Source: Amycolatopsis mediterranei (GTDB taxonomy: Bacteria > Actinomycetota > Actinomycetes > Mycobacteriales > Pseudonocardiaceae). Taken from it: a stretch of DNA of 64,000 nucleotides. The stretch is from the NCBI RefSeq assembly GCF_026017845.1, contig NZ_CP100416.1, forward strand, positions 8,358,221 to 8,422,220. Direction: 5' to 3'. Numbering within the stretch: the first letter of the stretch is position 1; the number at the start of each line of letters is the position of its first letter. Made by a program: the position numbers and the translations under genes. The notes below the pieces were generated by a model. That model searched no databases. It saw only the letters and a list, made by a program, of their open reading frames with translations, and had not been told where the DNA came from. Positions 15,913 to 23,674 of the stretch are shown here, piece by piece.

Positions 15913-17879
15913 AGTGTGACGACCTCCTCGATCGGCTTTCCGGCGATGCTGGCGACGCTCTTGCCGTGCAGGAGCGCCTTGATCTCGTCGCGTTGCGCGG
16001 TGTTCTTGCACAGGATGCGGCTCGGGCCTTCGGCGCCGAGCAGGTCGATCCCGTCGGCGAACATGACCTCGTTGCTGGCGTTGCTAAACGTTGCGATCTT
16101 GAACGGATCCCGGGTCAGCGGCGCCTTGGCGTACTGGCCGGCCTTGGCCGGGTTGATCACACCGAAAGTGTCGGCGTTCGCGCCGTAGTAGTCGGCACGG
16201 GCGAGCAGCCGGTCCGGTTGGTCCCAGACCAAGGCAGGCTCGTCCGTGAGCGATGAGCTCTGGCGAACCCGTAGGAACACCGAGCTCGCGCCGCCGGTGA
16301 GCTTGTCCGCGTCTTCGCTCTTGCCGATACCTGTGCTGGTTCCCATTGTCGCGCGGCGTTCGGTGGAGGCCAGGACGCCGGTGGCCAGCATCGCTTTCAG
16401 CCCGGCGAAGGATGTCGAGTGCGTCAGTGATCGTCCGGCGACCGTCGCTTTGAGCTTGTCGGCGGTGTTGCCGACGTCGAAGCGTGTCCAGGCGAGCCAG
16501 CCTGCTGAGCGCCGGGGTGCCGGGTCGTAGCCAGGGCTCGACGCGAGCGCGGCGCCGTCGGTGAAGCCGGTGGCCTTGGCGACCGCGTCGCGGAGGACCT
16601 GGACCTTCGCCGGCAGTGCGCGGGTGTGGGCTTCGAGCTGGATGTCCTTGGCGAACGTGGCCAGCTGCAGGTCGCTCATGCCGACCGCCTGGTGGGCGCG
16701 TTCGTGGAAGATCTCCTGCCGAACCATGTCCTCAATGTGGTCCCCGGTGACCTGCGCGGCCGCGACCTCCGCACGCTCGCCCAGACTTTGCGCGATGACG
16801 TTGGCGGCGAGATAGCTGTACTCGCCTTCATCGCGCGTCATGGGCCGGTTGGCGAGGTTCAGCTGGCCGAGCCGGCGGACGACGTCGGGCACACGGCCCT
16901 CCCCTGCGGGCGCGATGACCTCGAGGCGGCCGCGCAGGCTGTACTCGGTCGTCGCCGGATCGTTGAGGCTGTAGGGACGGTAGACGGCTTGGTAGCCGTC
17001 ACCGAGGTCGATGGCGTACTCCTTGCCGAGGACGCTGGTGGTACGGGCGCCGCCCCAGCTGGCCTGTCCGGTGTGGGCGTCCAGTGTGGGCTTGATCCGC
17101 GTTGCGTCGCGCAGTGCCGCGACCGCGGCGCCGCCGAATGCCTCGGAGGGCAGGGCCGGGACCATGACGGTGACCATCGCGGTGCCGTCGTGCAGGAACG
17201 GCGTGACGTGGTCGACCGGCGTGCCGGCGGAGATGGCGTGTTGCACGGCCTGGAATTGGGCGACGTAGTGGTCGAGCATCGCCTGCTCGACCGGCGATGC
17301 ATCGCCGAGGTCGTCGGCGAGTCCTTCGATGGCCATCTCGGCGGCGTCGATCTTCACTGCGGTCGTCCCCGGGGTCGCGCCTCCGGCGGTGAGGGTGCCG
17401 TTGGCGATGTGGTGGTTGACGCTCTTGGCCGCCGTGATGATCTTCTCAGCGACGTTGTGCTGCTCGTCGATCGGCAGCCGACCGGTGACCTGCTGCTCAA
17501 CCTGCGTCGGAACCATCTCCGGGCTGATGTTGAGTGCTTCCAGCAGCTTGGCCTCGGCGTCTTCGTTGACACGGGCGTGCAGCACGGTGCGAGGGCCCTG
17601 ATCGCTGACGTAGCTGACCAGCGTGGCCGTCGAGGCCAACAGGTCCGATCCGCCCACAAGGACAGGTTCACCGTAGGCGTGCCCGACATCCGGCGTCAGC
17701 GGAATCGGCGTCACCGGAAGCTGCCCCGGTTCGAGCGGCACCGGCTCGTCAACGACCGGCAGCGGCAGTTCGCCGACGTCGACGTCGGTCTGGATCGGCC
17801 CGTCGACGTCGCCCTGCTCGCTGCTGCCGGCGGGCGCGATGGCGTTCGGGGTGTGCGTGGTCTTGGCGTTGGTGCCCAT
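15900..17879 (-). CDS. Large tagged protein with possible ADP-ribosyltransferase-like C-terminus
   Basis: 659 residues. It begins MGTNAKTTHTPNAIAPAG, almost the same tag as the protein encoded just upstream. A Pro-rich linker (about 35-70) leads to a helical region, a distinctive block DLGDGYQAVYRPYSLNDP and EYSLRGRLEVIAPAG (about 291-325), and DMVRQEIFHERAHQAVG (about 384-400). The last 180 residues contain LTHSTSFAGLKAMLATG (H487) and SNASNEVMFADGID (E604). This His...Glu pattern recalls the H-Y-E layout of PARP-like ADP-ribosyltransferases, but that is inference. ATG 17879 shares one base with the previous stop (TGATG). No signal peptide or membrane segment is visible. Export by the T4SS of this element is possible. 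Confidence 0.6.
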   Translation of the reverse strand: MGTNAKTTHTPNAIAPAGSSEQGDVDGPIQTDVDVGELPLPVVDEPVPLEPGQLPVTPIPLTPDVGHAYGEPVLVGGSDLLASTATLVSYVSDQGPRTVLHARVNEDAEAKLLEALNISPEMVPTQVEQQVTGRLPIDEQHNVAEKIITAAKSVNHHIANGTLTAGGATPGTTAVKIDAAEMAIEGLADDLGDASPVEQAMLDHYVAQFQAVQHAISAGTPVDHVTPFLHDGTAMVTVMVPALPSEAFGGAAVAALRDATRIKPTLDAHTGQASWGGARTTSVLGKEYAIDLGDGYQAVYRPYSLNDPATTEYSLRGRLEVIAPAGEGRVPDVVRRLGQLNLANRPMTRDEGEYSYLAANVIAQSLGERAEVAAAQVTGDHIEDMVRQEIFHERAHQAVGMSDLQLATFAKDIQLEAHTRALPAKVQVLRDAVAKATGFTDGAALASSPGYDPAPRRSAGWLAWTRFDVGNTADKLKATVAGRSLTHSTSFAGLKAMLATGVLASTERRATMGTSTGIGKSEDADKLTGGASSVFLRVRQSSSLTDEPALVWDQPDRLLARADYYGANADTFGVINPAKAGQYAKAPLTRDPFKIATFSNASNEVMFADGIDLLGAEGPSRILCKNTAQRDEIKALLHGKSVASIAGKPIEEVVTLCST

Positions 17880-20296
17880 CAGCCTTTGCCGAGGTGCGCC
17901 AGGGCCGCGGCGGAGGCGATCTTCAGGTCGCCGGTGAAGAACTCGACGAAGTCCCGCCGCAGGTTCTGCTTGCGTTCGACGGCGTAGTCGAGGAAGGTCT
18001 CAGCGATCTGGTTGGTGGTCACGGCGGATTCGGCGATGCCGTGGGTCTTCGCCGCGCGGGCCCGCATCGGCGCGACCCAAGTGAGGTTCTGGCTGGCGCC
18101 GGCGTGGGCGACGGTGTGGAGCGTGGCGCGCCATTCGGCGTCGGGGACGGCTTCCAGCCGGCGGATGACCGAGTGCGCCGCCGCCGGGTTGACCTGCACG
18201 CCTGTGCCGAGTTGGCCGGCGAGGTGCGCGTCGTAGACCTGGTGGTAGACAGTTGTGGTGCTGGGCCGGTAGCCGAGCTTGAGCTTGTCGGTGCCGAAGT
18301 TCTTGAAGGACTGGCCCTGGTCGATGGGGACGAGGCCGCCGGTGCTGGTGCGTAGGACGTTGTCGCGGTGGGGGTCGTGGTTACTCAGAGCCCAGCTGGT
18401 GACGTGCAGCCGGACGATCTCGTCGACATCGGCCTGAGACCAGCTCGACGCGCTGCCCGAAATCGGTTTCGCGCCGGCCAGCAACGGCTGGACGCTCACG
18501 GGGTGGCCGTCGACCTTCGTGGCGTAGACCGGTACGACGGGGAGTCCAGCTCGCGCGACGAGACGCGAGGCGGCCGCCTCGGTGTGCGTGATGGCGCCGG
18601 CGTGCGGTTTTCCTTCGCGTTTCGCGATCCACGTGGTGCCGTCGGGTCCGGTGTGGAGGGTTTTGGGGTGCGTGCCGCCGAGGTTCGCCGGCGTTCCCGG
18701 TCCGAAGTCCCACGCCGCGACCGCGGCCGCGTCCATCGGCTTCGGGACGGCGGCGTGGGCGGCTTGAGCTTGCTGCAGGGCGGCGACGAGCTGGGCGTGC
18801 TGTATCCCGAACCGGCTGCTCGGCTTGGTGCTCTGAGTCGCTTCCGCCGGCTTCGGAGACGGCGCTTGGGCGGGCTTGGCCGCCGCTTTCGGCGGCGGTA
18901 GCTCGTTCTTGACGGCGGTGACGACTGCGCTTGAGCTGTTCAGGTGGCCGTGCAGGAGCTTGCCGAGCTGGGACTTGGTCGCCGTGGAGGCTTGCGCTGC
19001 GGTCGCGATGCCCGTGTCGCTGATGAACTTCCGCAGAGCGCCGACCTTCAGCTCGTCGGCCCAGGCCAGCACCTTCGTCTGGCCGGCCTGCATCACCGCT
19101 TGGTTCAGCGGAGCCGCGCTGAAGGTGTCCCACGTCGCGGCTGCCGTGTGGACTTCGGCGATCGCCCGCAGCTGCTGAACCAGGGCTCCGGCGTTCGCCG
19201 CGTCGATCGGGCCGGCCTCGAGCGCGGCGCTGACGTTGGTGGCGCAGGTGGCGGAGTTGGTCAGGAGCGCCGTTCGTTCGGCGACGGTGTCGGCGATGTC
19301 CTGGCGTTCAGCGGCGGGCGTCGACGCCCGCACGAGCTGCAGGACGTGGTGCGCATCGAGCGTCTGCAGCTGCGCGTCGGTGACCTGTCCCTGGTGCTTC
19401 GCCGCTTCCACCGCGGCGCTCAGCTGGGCCGCCGTAACGGCGCCGAGCAGTTCGTCGACGTGGTGGCGAGCCGCCGCGGTCGCAGTTCCGTAGTCGACGC
19501 CCGGTTCGAAGTTCTGCGCGGTGGCGATGCGGTTTTCCAGCCGGAGCAGCTGCGCGATCTGCTCGGGCTTCGCGTCCGCACCGAAGTGGGCGACCACGGT
19601 CGCGGCGGTGTCGAAGTCGTACTGCACTTCGGCGAGGTCGGCCTCGGCCGCCAGCCAGCTGTCGAACCCCTCCGGCAGCGCGGACGAGGTCGCCGCGAGG
19701 TCCCACTGCCCGAGCGCCTTGCCGTTGATCTCCTGCCCGGCGCACAAGGCGTCGTGACGAGCCTGCGCGAGGGCCTGGATCTTCTTCTTCACTTCGGCGT
19801 CGGCCGGCACGGACGGGTCCAGCCACACCGCCAGCGGGTGCGGCGCGTGCCCCGTGAACCCGACCAGCTCCGGATTCTCGAACCCGGCCGCCGCGGCGGC
19901 CGCCTCGAGATCCTCGGGTGTGAGGCCTGCCAGGTACTCGGCCGTGAGCGCCTGCAGCTGCTGCTGGTACGGGCCGGCCGCGGTGTCGGAGAGCTGGCTC
20001 TCGGCGGCGAGCGCGGTGGCGACGGCGGCAGAGAACACGCCATAGGCCTCGATCGGGTCCTCAGGCAGGTCGATCGCCGGCGGGCCGTGCGGGTCCTCGG
20101 GGTCGACACCGCCGGCCACGATGCCCGCGACGAACGCGAGGTTCTCCTCCGCGGCGTTTGCGGGTTCTTCGATGTGGGCGCAGACCGCGGCGAGGTGCTG
20201 AAGCACGGCGTCATCCGCCGATTCAGGCGCCTCGCCGGACGCACCGGCGGGTGCGACGGCGTACGCGGCGTGGCCAGCTTTCGCGTTCGTTCCCAT
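17879..20296 (-). CDS. Large tagged protein with kinase-like (HipA/PI-kinase-like) C-terminal domain
   Basis: This 805-residue protein begins MGTNAKAGHAAYAVAPAGAS, a tag shared with the next gene. Residues 30-460 are Ala-rich helices, and a Pro-Lys-Ala linker spans about 465-495. The C-terminal 290 residues look like a kinase-like fold: TTWIAKREG (K559 as nucleotide-binding Lys), VSVQPLLAG, LSNHDPHRDNVL (H640, D641, N646 as catalytic loop) and LVPIDQGQSF (D659 as metal-binding Asp). These positions follow HipA and phosphatidylinositol-kinase-like proteins. It is not membrane-bound. It lies in the mobilisation operon between a 102-residue gene and the ART-like protein, so it may be a substrate of the secretion system or a regulator of transfer. 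Confidence 0.65.
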   Translation of the reverse strand: MGTNAKAGHAAYAVAPAGASGEAPESADDAVLQHLAAVCAHIEEPANAAEENLAFVAGIVAGGVDPEDPHGPPAIDLPEDPIEAYGVFSAAVATALAAESQLSDTAAGPYQQQLQALTAEYLAGLTPEDLEAAAAAAGFENPELVGFTGHAPHPLAVWLDPSVPADAEVKKKIQALAQARHDALCAGQEINGKALGQWDLAATSSALPEGFDSWLAAEADLAEVQYDFDTAATVVAHFGADAKPEQIAQLLRLENRIATAQNFEPGVDYGTATAAARHHVDELLGAVTAAQLSAAVEAAKHQGQVTDAQLQTLDAHHVLQLVRASTPAAERQDIADTVAERTALLTNSATCATNVSAALEAGPIDAANAGALVQQLRAIAEVHTAAATWDTFSAAPLNQAVMQAGQTKVLAWADELKVGALRKFISDTGIATAAQASTATKSQLGKLLHGHLNSSSAVVTAVKNELPPPKAAAKPAQAPSPKPAEATQSTKPSSRFGIQHAQLVAALQQAQAAHAAVPKPMDAAAVAAWDFGPGTPANLGGTHPKTLHTGPDGTTWIAKREGKPHAGAITHTEAAASRLVARAGLPVVPVYATKVDGHPVSVQPLLAGAKPISGSASSWSQADVDEIVRLHVTSWALSNHDPHRDNVLRTSTGGLVPIDQGQSFKNFGTDKLKLGYRPSTTTVYHQVYDAHLAGQLGTGVQVNPAAAHSVIRRLEAVPDAEWRATLHTVAHAGASQNLTWVAPMRARAAKTHGIAESAVTTNQIAETFLDYAVERKQNLRRDFVEFFTGDLKIASAAALAHLGKG

Positions 20297-20308
20297 ACCC
20301 GCCGCCGG

Positions 20309-20617
20309 TCAGCGTGCCGATCCGAGAACGTCGTCCAACTGCGCACGCACCACATCCGCGAGCACACCGTCTAGCAGCGGTTCCACTGGCACCGCCGGCG
20401 CGATCGGCGTCTCAGCCCACCCGGCGATCTCCTCCGCGACCTCGGCGGGGCATGCGCCGATCAGCCGCTCGCGCCAAACCCGGCCGGTGACGTGCTCGCG
20501 CGGGACCCACTCGACGAACACCTCGGACACGTCAAGGCCGAGGACACCGACCGGCGTGCTCGCCACCCCGTGCTTCGATGACCAGCCCAGCAGAACCCAG
20601 ACCTGCCGCGCCATCAC
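20309..20617 (-). CDS. Hypothetical protein of the mobilisation operon
   Basis: 102 residues, starting VMARQVWVLLGWSSKHGVAS, with a two-part layout: an N-terminal beta-rich part (VGVLGLDVSEVFVEWVPREH) and an acidic helical tail. The GTG at 20617 overlaps the previous TGA as GTGA; the next codon is ATG (20614) and could also be used. The 12-bp gap to the 805-residue gene supports one transcript. No family recognised. Confidence 0.55.
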   Translation of the reverse strand: MMARQVWVLLGWSSKHGVASTPVGVLGLDVSEVFVEWVPREHVTGRVWRERLIGACPAEVAEEIAGWAETPIAPAVPVEPLLDGVLADVVRAQLDDVLGSAR

Positions 20618-21705
20618 GCAGCTGTCCTGGTGGTGACGCTGCCGTGCGGCAGCAGGGAGGCCATGAACCGGACTGAGCGCGCGAAGGCGTCGGGGACGCG
20701 GGCATGGACGTCTTGGCGACCGGTCCCGGTCATCACGGCGCCGTGCAGGGCGTATTGCGCGGGGTTCTGGCTGATCACGACGAGACGGTCGCCGAACAGC
20801 TCGAGCGCGGTCTCGATCCGGTCCTGCCGCGACAACCCGGTCAAGATCACGACCAGCGTCGGCGGGAGGTTCTCAGCCAGCCAGTGCAGGCCCGGCAACG
20901 TCCAGTTTTGCCAGTTGGTGTTTTCCCGCACGGTCTGGACGTTGACCGCGACCGCCGCCGGCCCGGTCTCAAGGACCCAGTCGGTCAGGCGGCGCAGGTC
21001 TTCGAGCCGGTACCAGTACAGGTTCGGCACGGTCGGGATTCCGGCGGCGGCGAACTCGGCGGCGATGATCAGTGAGCGGCGCATGTTGATCAAGTGCTCG
21101 GCGCGAGGCCAGTTGCCGTAGATCGAATAGTTCGGCGCCAGCACCAGACCGAACCGCAGCGCCGCGATCCGGGTGATGAGGTCGTCGTGGTGCCGGGCGG
21201 TCCAGAACGCTTCGACGAGCGGGTCTTCGCCATATCCACTCAGGACAGTCAAGGTGCCCTGCGGTACTTCGAGGATCTCGGCGGCGGTCCGGCCGTCGCT
21301 CCACCGCGGGTAGAGCGTGTGGGTACGGGGAGAAAACACCCGCCGCAGCCCCACTGCGTACGCCGGCCACCGCACGACCGCGTCGAGCTCGGCGACGCTG
21401 GAGCCGTCGACCTGCGGCACGAACGCCGGCATCGTGGCCGGCAGCGGGGTGGTGACGGTGAGGTCGTCAAACTCGAGCGTGCCGCCGACGTCGCGCATCC
21501 AGGCGTCGATGTCTGTGCGGGAGCCGCAGCGGATCGGGCATGCCCGGCAGTCGGTGCGGGCGCAGCCGCAGTAGGCGCAGTCGGAGTTGCAGCCGGAGCA
21601 CAGCGGCGCGATCGCGACTGCAGGCTCGGCGTCGGTGTACCAGGGGCAGCGGCGGCAGTCGCACCGCGCGGCTGGGGCGGTGGGCATGCCGAGGAAGGTG
21701 CTCAT
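20614..21705 (-). CDS. DUF4417 protein with N-terminal radical-SAM-like cysteine cluster
   Basis: 363 residues. The C-terminal two thirds match DUF4417: LVLAPNYSIYGNWPRAEHL, RSLIIAAEFAAAGIPTVPNL, then YWYRLEDLRRLTDWVL and a closing barrel strand LVVILTGLSRQDRI. The N-terminus is unusually Cys-rich: CDCRRCPWY, then CSGCNSDCAYCGCARTDCRA. The segment CNSDCAYC fits CxxxCxxC, the motif by which radical-SAM enzymes bind a [4Fe-4S] cluster, and extra cysteines could hold a second cluster. DUF4417 is known from phages and mobile elements without an established reaction. It overlaps its neighbours by 4 bp on both sides. Radical chemistry is inferred only. Confidence 0.7.
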   Translation of the reverse strand: MSTFLGMPTAPAARCDCRRCPWYTDAEPAVAIAPLCSGCNSDCAYCGCARTDCRACPIRCGSRTDIDAWMRDVGGTLEFDDLTVTTPLPATMPAFVPQVDGSSVAELDAVVRWPAYAVGLRRVFSPRTHTLYPRWSDGRTAAEILEVPQGTLTVLSGYGEDPLVEAFWTARHHDDLITRIAALRFGLVLAPNYSIYGNWPRAEHLINMRRSLIIAAEFAAAGIPTVPNLYWYRLEDLRRLTDWVLETGPAAVAVNVQTVRENTNWQNWTLPGLHWLAENLPPTLVVILTGLSRQDRIETALELFGDRLVVISQNPAQYALHGAVMTGTGRQDVHARVPDAFARSVRFMASLLPHGSVTTRTAA

Positions 21706-22814
21706 GCGGCTGCTCCTTTGTGGATGACGTCGAGAAGTTGATCCAGCAGCAGCGCGACCGAGCCGCGGTCGTGCTCCCCCAGCTCGGCACCCTGAACGAG
21801 CGCGAGAAGCAGCTGGCGCAGGGCCGCGAGGGCACGCTCGACGAGCCGGGCGTCAACACCGGCGACCTGCGCTTCGGGCTTGGCGCGGAGCTTGTCGGCG
21901 CGGGCGGTGTCGGCTTGCTCCTGGATTCGCTCGGCTTCGACCAGGGCTTGCTCCGCGCTCAGCTCGTCGTCGGCGCTGGCGGCAGCGATGGCGGAAGGCA
22001 GCAGGCGGGTGCGGCCGGTGTTCTTCACCGCGGCCCAGATGTCGGCGGCGGCTTGCTCCCGGCCGCGGCGCAGCTCGACGAACCGGATGCGGGTGTGCAG
22101 GGACACCTTGGCCTCGTCCATCTCCTCGGCGACCTCGCGCGGCATCTCGGCGAAGGCCCGTACCAGCTCGCGGGCCTTGCGCGGGCTCAGCTGGAGGCCG
22201 AGCCGGGTCAGGACCTCCGCCCAGGGCGCGGCGCAGCGTTTGTCGGTCCCGCGGATCCGTTCCATCGCGGCGAATCGGGCGATCGGATTGTCGATCGCGT
22301 AGACCTCGACCGGGACGGCGTGGCCGCCGGCGAGGAGCTTGCCCAGCAGGACGGCGCAGCGGTCGAGCACCAGCGCGGCGGCGAGCTCGCCGGGCCGCAG
22401 GCTCTCGCGGGCGAGGTTCTCCACCAGCTGCCAGATCCGCCGCTCCTCATCCGACAGCGGACCCGGGCACACCACCGCGGGCAGCGCGGCGAAGTGCGGG
22501 TTGTCCGGCCGGTTCACCGCGCCCCAGCGGCAAGCGCGCAGCCGCCGCTCCCCTGCGGCCAGCTTCATCCTCGGATGCGAGCCGTCACCGGCGTCGACCT
22601 CTTCGACCAGCACCGGTTGCAGCACGCCGACGTTGGCGATCGAGGAGATCAGGTCCGCGAGGTCCGCCGGCGTGGTGGCGTCGCCGGGCAGCCGGCCCTG
22701 CAGGTCGGTGAACGGCGTGCCCTCGCCGCGCAGCGGCAGCAGCGCGAACCGGCGTTGCCGCAGCCGCGGTGACAGCCCGAACTGCGCCACGACCTCCGTC
22801 GGCGCCTCGGTCAT
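21702..22814 (-). CDS. ParB/Srx-fold nuclease-domain protein
   Basis: The 370-residue protein begins MTEAPTEVVAQFGLSPRLRQ. Residues 45-125 form a ParB-type domain: ADLADLISSIANVGVLQPVL, then KLAAGERRLRACRWG, with the GERR motif used by ParB proteins to bind CTP. A helical, HTH-like middle (SPRKARELVRAFAEMP) and a coiled, acidic C-terminus follow. ParB proteins on elements act in partition or in control of replication and transfer. The ATG at 22814 overlaps the TGA of the replication-relaxation gene (ATGA). No ParA lies next to it, so a full partition system is not seen. Confidence 0.75.
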   Translation of the reverse strand: MTEAPTEVVAQFGLSPRLRQRRFALLPLRGEGTPFTDLQGRLPGDATTPADLADLISSIANVGVLQPVLVEEVDAGDGSHPRMKLAAGERRLRACRWGAVNRPDNPHFAALPAVVCPGPLSDEERRIWQLVENLARESLRPGELAAALVLDRCAVLLGKLLAGGHAVPVEVYAIDNPIARFAAMERIRGTDKRCAAPWAEVLTRLGLQLSPRKARELVRAFAEMPREVAEEMDEAKVSLHTRIRFVELRRGREQAAADIWAAVKNTGRTRLLPSAIAAASADDELSAEQALVEAERIQEQADTARADKLRAKPEAQVAGVDARLVERALAALRQLLLALVQGAELGEHDRGSVALLLDQLLDVIHKGAAA

Positions 22815-23674
22815 GACAGCCTGCCGAAGACGGTCACCCATCGCGGGTCGCCGAGCAGCGGCATCGCCACTGGCTTCACCGGGCCGTGCTCTCGGAGCCG
22901 AGGCAAGGTCGTCACGACCATGTCGACCCGGCCTCCGGCCGTGCTCACCACGGGCATGGCCTGGGCGTGGGCACGCAAGTCGGCGAGCCGGCGCTCGAGC
23001 ACCGGCGGCTCGGCTCCGGACAGGACGATCAGGACTCGGGGGAACCGGGGATACCGCTCCCGCCAGGCCAGCCGCTGGCTCGAGCCGGCTGGTGCGTGGT
23101 CGTGGTAGCGGATGTAGCCGACGAGCTTGCGGGCCAGGCGAGCGACCGGCATCGTCGCGCGGTCCAGCTCGACGAACAGCGTCCGCTGCGTCCGGCGCCC
23201 GGCCTCCTCGAACACGTAGTGCAGGACAGCGTCGGCGATCACCACCCCGCGGCGGTCTCCCGCCCGGTCACGGAACTGGTGCGCGACCTCCGGCGTCCAG
23301 GACAGCGGCCCGCACTCATCGCCGCGCTCCCGAGCTGTCTCGACGAACACGAGGCCGGTCTCGACGACGTCGAGGGTGTGCTCCTGCAGCAAGTGCGCGA
23401 CCGCAGTGCCCGGCAGCCGGTAAGCCCGGGCATCCACCGTGCCGGCTGCCTCGACGGCCTCGGCACCGGCTGGGGTGACGTGCCAGGTGCGGGGCCGGTG
23501 TTCCCGAGTGATCCGGTCGGCCAGGCCGGCATGGCGCAGGTCGGCGAGCTTCGCGCGGACGGTGACCGGGGACAGCGCCGGAGCCACCAGCCGCCGGACT
23601 TGCTCAGTGGACACCAGCCGGTGCCAGTACAAAACGATCAGGGCCTCGCGTTGGAAGACGTCCACGGCGGTCAC
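22811..23674 (-). CDS. Replication-relaxation family protein
   Basis: This protein of 287 residues matches the Replic_Relax family of actinobacterial and firmicute elements. An N-terminal winged helix (FQREALIVLYWHRLVSTEQV, then ALSPVTVRAKLADLRHAGLA) is followed by a nuclease-like alpha/beta domain (DAVLHYVFEEAGRRTQRTLF, FVELDRATMPVARLARKLVGY and FPRVLIVLSGAE). Family members bind origins and are linked to replication or mobilisation of integrative elements. The GTG at 23674 overlaps the TGA of the upstream ATPase gene. It is the closest thing to a replication or relaxase accessory in the window. Confidence 0.8.
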   Translation of the reverse strand: MTAVDVFQREALIVLYWHRLVSTEQVRRLVAPALSPVTVRAKLADLRHAGLADRITREHRPRTWHVTPAGAEAVEAAGTVDARAYRLPGTAVAHLLQEHTLDVVETGLVFVETARERGDECGPLSWTPEVAHQFRDRAGDRRGVVIADAVLHYVFEEAGRRTQRTLFVELDRATMPVARLARKLVGYIRYHDHAPAGSSQRLAWRERYPRFPRVLIVLSGAEPPVLERRLADLRAHAQAMPVVSTAGGRVDMVVTTLPRLREHGPVKPVAMPLLGDPRWVTVFGRLS

